Of a DNA stretch of 64,000 nt, positions 60,542-64,000 are shown piece after piece (positions within the stretch are counted from its first letter, which is position 1; every line of letters begins with the position of its first letter). Origin of the DNA: Pelomonas parva (GTDB taxonomy: Bacteria; Pseudomonadota; Gammaproteobacteria; Burkholderiales; Burkholderiaceae_C); the NCBI RefSeq assembly GCF_043555835.1, contig NZ_JBIGHV010000001.1:496001-560000 (forward strand), written 5' to 3'. The position numbers and the translations under genes were made by a program. The notes beneath the pieces are model-generated. The model was not told the origin of the DNA. It searched no databases and saw nothing but the letters and a program-made list of their open reading frames with translations.

Positions 60542-62077
60542 ATGAAGCTGGCTGCAAAGATGCTGCTGCCGCCGATGGCAGCGCTCGCTGTCGTGCTGGC
60601 CATCGGTCTCGGCAACAACCTGTACTCGTCGCGGCAGGTCGTGGCCGCCAACGAGGCCGGCCAGCAGCGCAACGAGGTCTTCATGACCATGGTGGCCGTG
60701 CAGACCCAGGTGGGCGAGATGCACGGCGGCGTCTACCGCGCGATCGCGCTGATGGCGTCGCTCGATGAAGCCCAGGTCAAGGCGCTGCGCGGCCAGCTCA
60801 AGCAGCAGATCGACGGCGTGACGCGCACGCTGACGGCACTGGCCGACATGGACGGCACACCGGCCGAGACCGACGCCCATATCCAGGCGGCGCTGCCGCT
60901 GCTGCAGGTCTACCTGACCAAGGCCGATGGCGCGGTCGACCTGGCCTCGGTGGACCCCAACACCGGCGTGGCCGCGATGCAGGACGCCGAGGCACGCTAC
61001 AAGGACCTGGCCGGGCTGATCTCCAAGATCGTGCAGAGCATGGGCGCCGAGCAGCAGAGCGCCGCCGAGGCCCAGCAGGCCCATACGACCCAGCGCGCCT
61101 GGCTCTTTGGCGTCATCTCACTGCTGGCCACCTTCGCCGGCATGGGCGTGCTGCTGGTCATCCAGCGCAAGATCGCCGCCGACGTGAACGCCTCGCTGTC
61201 GCTGGCCCAGGCCGTGGCCAGTGGCGACCTGACGCAGCGCGCCACGCCGCTGGGCCAGGATGAGCTGGCGGGGTTGATGACGGCGCTGAACCAGATGTGC
61301 GAGCAGCTGGGCAGCACGGTGGGCGAGGTCATGATGGTGGCCGACTCCATCCGAACCGCGTCCGCCGAGATCGCCTCGGGCAACCAGGACCTGAGCCAGC
61401 GCACCGAGCAGACGGCCTCCAGCCTGGAGGTCACCAGCTCGTCGATGGCGCAGCTGACCGGCACCGTGCACCAGAGCGCCGACCATGCCGAGACCGCCAA
61501 CCAGCTGGCCACGTCGGCCGCCACCGTGGCCCACCGCGGCGGCAGCGTCGTGCAGCAGGTGGTGGACACGATGACCGACATCGCGTCCTCCTCCAAGCGC
61601 ATCGCCGACATCATTGGGGTCATCGACGACATCGCCTTCCAGACCAACATCCTGGCGCTGAATGCCGCGGTGGAAGCCGCGCGGGCCGGCGAGCAGGGCC
61701 GCGGCTTCGCGGTGGTGGCGGGCGAGGTGCGCAGCCTTGCGGGCCGCAGCGCGGCGGCCGCCAAGGAGATCAAGGCGCTGATATCCGCCAGCGTCGAACG
61801 CGTCGAGTCCGGCGCGCGGCAGGTGCAGGATGCCGGCGCGACGATGGGCGAGATCGTCGGCGCCGTGCAGCGCGTGACCGACGTCATGGGCGAGATCAGC
61901 GCCGGTGCCGCCGCGCAGAGCAAGGGCATCGCCGATGTCACCCAGGCTGTCACGCAGGTGGACGACATGACGCAGCAGAACGCCGCCCTCGTCGAGGAAA
62001 GCGCTGCAGCGGCCGAGTCGCTGCGCGAGCAGGCGCAGCGGCTGGCGCAGGTGGTCAGCCAGTTCCGCGTGCGCTGA
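60542..62077 (+). CDS. Methyl-accepting chemotaxis protein (Tar-like four-helix sensor)
   Basis: A 511-residue chemoreceptor with transmembrane helix 1 (about 8-26), a periplasmic helical sensor region (about 30-185) and transmembrane helix 2 (about 190-208). HAMP follows (ADVNASLSLAQAVASGDLTQRA), then the methyl-accepting signalling domain with conserved tip EAARAGEQGRGFAVVAGEVRSLAGRSA. It is encoded with the Cache protein directly upstream. The 3' end overlaps the end of the convergent HDAC-like gene by 23 bases. Confidence 0.93.
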   Translation: MKLAAKMLLPPMAALAVVLAIGLGNNLYSSRQVVAANEAGQQRNEVFMTMVAVQTQVGEMHGGVYRAIALMASLDEAQVKALRGQLKQQIDGVTRTLTALADMDGTPAETDAHIQAALPLLQVYLTKADGAVDLASVDPNTGVAAMQDAEARYKDLAGLISKIVQSMGAEQQSAAEAQQAHTTQRAWLFGVISLLATFAGMGVLLVIQRKIAADVNASLSLAQAVASGDLTQRATPLGQDELAGLMTALNQMCEQLGSTVGEVMMVADSIRTASAEIASGNQDLSQRTEQTASSLEVTSSSMAQLTGTVHQSADHAETANQLATSAATVAHRGGSVVQQVVDTMTDIASSSKRIADIIGVIDDIAFQTNILALNAAVEAARAGEQGRGFAVVAGEVRSLAGRSAAAAKEIKALISASVERVESGARQVQDAGATMGEIVGAVQRVTDVMGEISAGAAAQSKGIADVTQAVTQVDDMTQQNAALVEESAAAAESLREQAQRLAQVVSQFRVR

Positions 62078-63002
62078 GCCAGGCCTGCCACGAGCCGGCC
62101 GCGAGGTTCAGCGTGTTGACCTGCACGGCCACCGTCGTCGCCAGGTCGCGCCCGTAGCCGCCGGCCATGCTCAGCGCGACGGGGATTCGCCGCTCACGCA
62201 GCGCCGACAGCACGCGGCGGTCGCGCTCGGCTAGGCCTTCATAGGTCAGCTTCAGCCGGCCCAGGCGGTCGCCCTCGTGCGGGTCGGCGCCGGCCAGGTA
62301 GAAGGCTAGGCCGGGCTGAAAGCGACGCCAGATGTCGTCCAGCGCGCCGTCCAGTGCCGCGAGGTAGTCCGCATCGGCGCAGCCGTCGGCCAGGTCCACG
62401 TCCAGGTCGCTGGCCTCCTTGCGGAACGGGAAGTTGCGTGCGCCATGCATGGAGAAGGTGAACACGGTGTCGTCGTCACGGAAGATGGACGCGGTGCCGT
62501 TGCCCTGGTGCACGTCTAGGTCGATGACGAGGACGCGCAGCAGGCTGCGGTGCGTGCGGCCCCACTCCGCCTGCATCAACCGCGCGGCGACGGCCACGTC
62601 GTTGAAGACGCAGTAGCCCGAGCCCTTGTCGGCATAGGCATGGTGGGTGCCACCGGCCATGTTGGCCGCCACGCCCTCGGCCAGCGCCGCCCGCGCCGCT
62701 GCGATGCTGGCGCCGACCGAATGCCGCGAACGCGCGGCCATGGACGGGCTCCACGGGAAGCCGATCTCGCGCTGCGCGGCGGCACTCAGATGGCCCAGCA
62801 GCACGGCGTCCACGTAGTCCGGCGTGTGCGCCAGCGCCAGTTCGCCCTCGCTGGCAGCCGGCGCCGCCACCATGCGCAGCAGGCCCGGCTCGCGCTCGAA
62901 ATGCTCGCGCAGCAGCCGGTACTTGGACTGCGGAAAGCGGTGGCCCGGCGGCAGGGCCAGGCTGTGGGCGTCGGAATGGAAAGCCAGCATGGGCTGGACC
63001 AT
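62055..63002 (-). CDS. Histone-deacetylase-superfamily protein (acetylpolyamine/AcuC-like)
   Basis: A 315-residue zinc-dependent amidohydrolase of the arginase/deacetylase fold. The His-Asp system is visible in GGTHHAYADKGSGYCVFND, and zinc ligands in VIDLDVHQGNGT and AGADPHEGDRLG. MAGGYGRD at the C-terminus carries the catalytic Tyr position. Bacterial members deacetylate polyamines or acetyl-CoA synthetase; the substrate here is unknown. The ATG at 63002 has GGGGTGA upstream; a start at 62990 is possible. It is divergent from the phasin gene. Confidence 0.9.
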   Translation of the reverse strand: MVQPMLAFHSDAHSLALPPGHRFPQSKYRLLREHFEREPGLLRMVAAPAASEGELALAHTPDYVDAVLLGHLSAAAQREIGFPWSPSMAARSRHSVGASIAAARAALAEGVAANMAGGTHHAYADKGSGYCVFNDVAVAARLMQAEWGRTHRSLLRVLVIDLDVHQGNGTASIFRDDDTVFTFSMHGARNFPFRKEASDLDVDLADGCADADYLAALDGALDDIWRRFQPGLAFYLAGADPHEGDRLGRLKLTYEGLAERDRRVLSALRERRIPVALSMAGGYGRDLATTVAVQVNTLNLAAGSWQAWLSARGTG

Positions 63003-63037
63003 AGCGTCACCCCTTTGTCACACGCTGTCACCCCTAA

Positions 63038-63056
63038 TTTGCTGCACCGCAGCAAA
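63038..63056. promoter_or_regulatory. PhaR-type operator 1 upstream of the phasin gene
   Basis: A perfect 19-base palindrome, TTTGCTGC-ACC-GCAGCAAA, 6 bases upstream of the -35 box. PhaR repressors of PHB-forming bacteria recognise CTGC-N3-GCAG-type sites; this one contains CTGCACCGCAG exactly. Confidence 0.7.
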
Positions 63057-63062
63057 AAGTTC

Positions 63063-63090
63063 TTGCAATCCGCTCAAGGCCCTCTATCAT
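63063..63090 (+). promoter_or_regulatory. Sigma-70 promoter of the phasin gene
   Basis: -35 TTGCAA (63063-63068) and -10 TATCAT (63085-63090) with a 16-base spacer, giving a predicted start near 63097, about 65 bases before the phasin ATG. It is flanked by two PhaR-type sites. Confidence 0.6.
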
Positions 63091-63100
63091 TCAGTCCATG

Positions 63101-63114
63101 TTGCAGTGCAGCAA
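63101..63114. promoter_or_regulatory. PhaR-type operator 2, at the transcription start
   Basis: TTGCAGTGCAGCAA matches the TGC-N3-GCAG core of operator 1 with one mismatch (TTGC for CTGC). It lies just downstream of the -10 box, where a bound repressor would block initiation. Confidence 0.6.
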
Positions 63115-63161
63115 AAGAAGCACAGCAAACGGTTCAACCACCTGATAGACGGAGAAACACC

Positions 63162-63719
63162 ATGCTGACCGCTGAACAAGTCATTGCCGCCCACAAGGCC
63201 AACATCGAAACCCTGTTCGGCCTGACGAACAAGGCGTTCGAAGGCGTCGAGAAGCTCGTCGAGCTGAACCTGCAGGTCGCCAAGACCGCGCTGAGCGAAG
63301 CCGCCGACACGACCACCGCCGCCCTGTCGGTCAAGGACGCGCAAGAGCTGCTGTCCCTGCAAGCCGCCCTGCTGCAGCCGACCGCCGAGAAGGCCGCCTC
63401 CTACAGCCGCCACGTCTACGACATCGCTTCGAGCACCGGCGCTGAAGTCGCCAAGGTCGCAGAAGGCCAGTTCGCCGACGCACAGAAGAAGTTCTCGACC
63501 CTCGTCGACACCGCCGCCAAGAACGCGCCGGCCGGCACCGAGAACGCCGTCGCGCTGGTGAAGTCCGCCGTCGCCGCTGCCAACAACGCTTTCGAGTCGG
63601 TCCAGAAGGCCACCAAGCAAGCCGTTGAAGTGGCCGAAGCCAACTTCCAGGCCGCCACGACGCAAGCCGTCAAGGCCACGCAGACCGCCGCCCGCTCTGC
63701 CCCGAAGCGCGCTGCCTAA
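63162..63719 (+). CDS. phaP: Phasin (PHB granule-associated protein)
   Basis: A 185-residue helical, Ala/Lys-rich protein that coats polyhydroxybutyrate granules. Family pattern: TAEQVIAAHKANIETLFGLTNKAFEGVEKLVELNLQVAKTAL, then ELLSLQAALLQPTAEKAASYSRHVYDIA, and a Lys/Ala-rich C-terminus. The ATG at 63162 has GGAG 7 bases upstream. Regulation by PhaR is inferred from the two operator-like palindromes around the promoter: free PhaR would repress until PHB granules titrate it. Monocistronic, with a strong terminator. Confidence 0.95.
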   Translation: MLTAEQVIAAHKANIETLFGLTNKAFEGVEKLVELNLQVAKTALSEAADTTTAALSVKDAQELLSLQAALLQPTAEKAASYSRHVYDIASSTGAEVAKVAEGQFADAQKKFSTLVDTAAKNAPAGTENAVALVKSAVAAANNAFESVQKATKQAVEVAEANFQAATTQAVKATQTAARSAPKRAA

Positions 63720-63744
63720 AGCCCGCTGAGGTTCACGCCTCCTG

Positions 63745-63774
63745 AAAGCCCGGTGTTTCGACACCGGGCTTTTT
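63745..63774 (+). terminator. Intrinsic terminator of the phasin gene
   Basis: A 12-bp stem, AAAGCCCGGTGT / ACACCGGGCTTT, with a TTCG tetraloop, then further T residues; 25 bases after the phasin stop. Confidence 0.93.
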
Positions 63775-63888
63775 CATTGGCGACGCGCGCTGTCGATTCA
63801 TCGGCCAAACCCGGCGATTCGCCGGCACCCGCGCCACGCGGTGCGTCGGTCAGGGTCTACTTGCGGCTCCGTTCGCTGCCTCAGCCCC

Positions 63889-64000
63889 ATGCCGCCCCGC
63901 TCGCCCAACACTTCTCCTCAGCATGCCGGCCACCGCATCCTGTTCGGCCTGGCCATCGTTGGCATCGGCGTGCTGGCCTTGCTGGACAACCTGCACGTCT
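63889..64000 (+). CDS. Membrane protein with LiaF/DUF5668-like N-terminal segment, cut by window end
   Basis: Only 37 codons are in the window. They read MPPRSPNTSPQHAGHR, then a transmembrane helix ILFGLAIVGIGVLALLDNL. The pattern G-x-x-x-x-G-x-G-x-LxLLDNLG/H is typical of LiaF/DUF5668 membrane proteins, which take part in envelope-stress sensing. No clear ribosome-binding site is visible. Identity needs the missing part. Confidence 0.5.
   Translation, partial: MPPRSPNTSPQHAGHRILFGLAIVGIGVLALLDNLHV

Noticed and set aside
1..64000. tRNA, rRNA, insertion sequences or prophage genes
   Set aside because: I looked for acceptor-stem/TPsiC patterns, terminal inverted repeats with transposase motifs, and phage structural genes, and found none that I can support.

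Overview
The window looks like a chromosomal segment of a high-G+C betaproteobacterium, most likely Burkholderiales of the Roseateles / Rubrivivax / Leptothrix neighbourhood. This is inferred from three things: G+C near two thirds; a pyruvate dehydrogenase operon of the homodimeric-E1 type whose E3 carries its own lipoyl domain; and a phasin gene with PhaR-type operator sites. I see no rRNA, tRNA, CRISPR array, transposase or phage gene. Coding density is high, and many genes overlap by ATGA/GTGA, so long operons are likely.

Layout. (1) 1-6187, minus: aceE-aceF-lpdA (lpdA is cut by the window edge). (2) 6336-13115, plus: a FixL/FixJ-like two-component pair, a terminator, a palindromic CACAGAG-type repeat, folD, oligopeptidase A and a DUF1697 gene. 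(3) 13116-16017, minus: a patatin-like lipase and small proteins (membrane, ABM monooxygenase, Cys-cluster, VOC). (4) 16051-21818, minus: two tandem, similar, exported M16 zinc peptidases. (5) 21872-28473, minus: a six-gene cluster that resembles a class IIb microcin / colicin V system. It holds a membrane-fusion protein, a double-glycine precursor peptide, a low-G+C two-helix membrane protein (possible immunity protein), a C39-peptidase ABC exporter, an HlyC/MceI-like acyltransferase and a MceJ/MchC-like protein that I read as distantly SelO-kinase-like. (6) 28854-38367: a signalling island with a KaiC-like ATPase plus hybrid kinase, and a complete stressosome module (rsbR, rsbS, rsbT and an ATPase-phosphatase fusion) feeding into two histidine kinases. 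(7) 38557-41977: metallophosphoesterase, diacylglycerol-kinase-like protein and an Aer-like chemoreceptor. (8) 42092-48640: CHAT protease-like / FecR / CHASE2-PAS-(degenerate GGDEF)-EAL operon. (9) 49055-59886: two paralogous exported proteins with a LytS/LytTR pair (plus), then a minus run of thioesterase, nitroreductase, hydroxyacid dehydrogenase, an exported protein, a second LytS/LytTR pair, RmuC and an MFS transporter. (10) 60065-64000: a periplasmic Cache protein with a chemoreceptor, an HDAC-like deacetylase, the phasin gene with its operators, promoter and terminator, and the start of a membrane protein.

The best candidate for an undescribed system is the peptide cluster in region 5. 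It has the two maturation proteins of siderophore-microcins (MceI/MceJ type) but no siderophore glucosyltransferase or esterase in the window. Its Gly/Ala-rich core peptide has no lysine and no serine-rich tail, so any modification must differ from both the HlyC and the MccE492 schemes.
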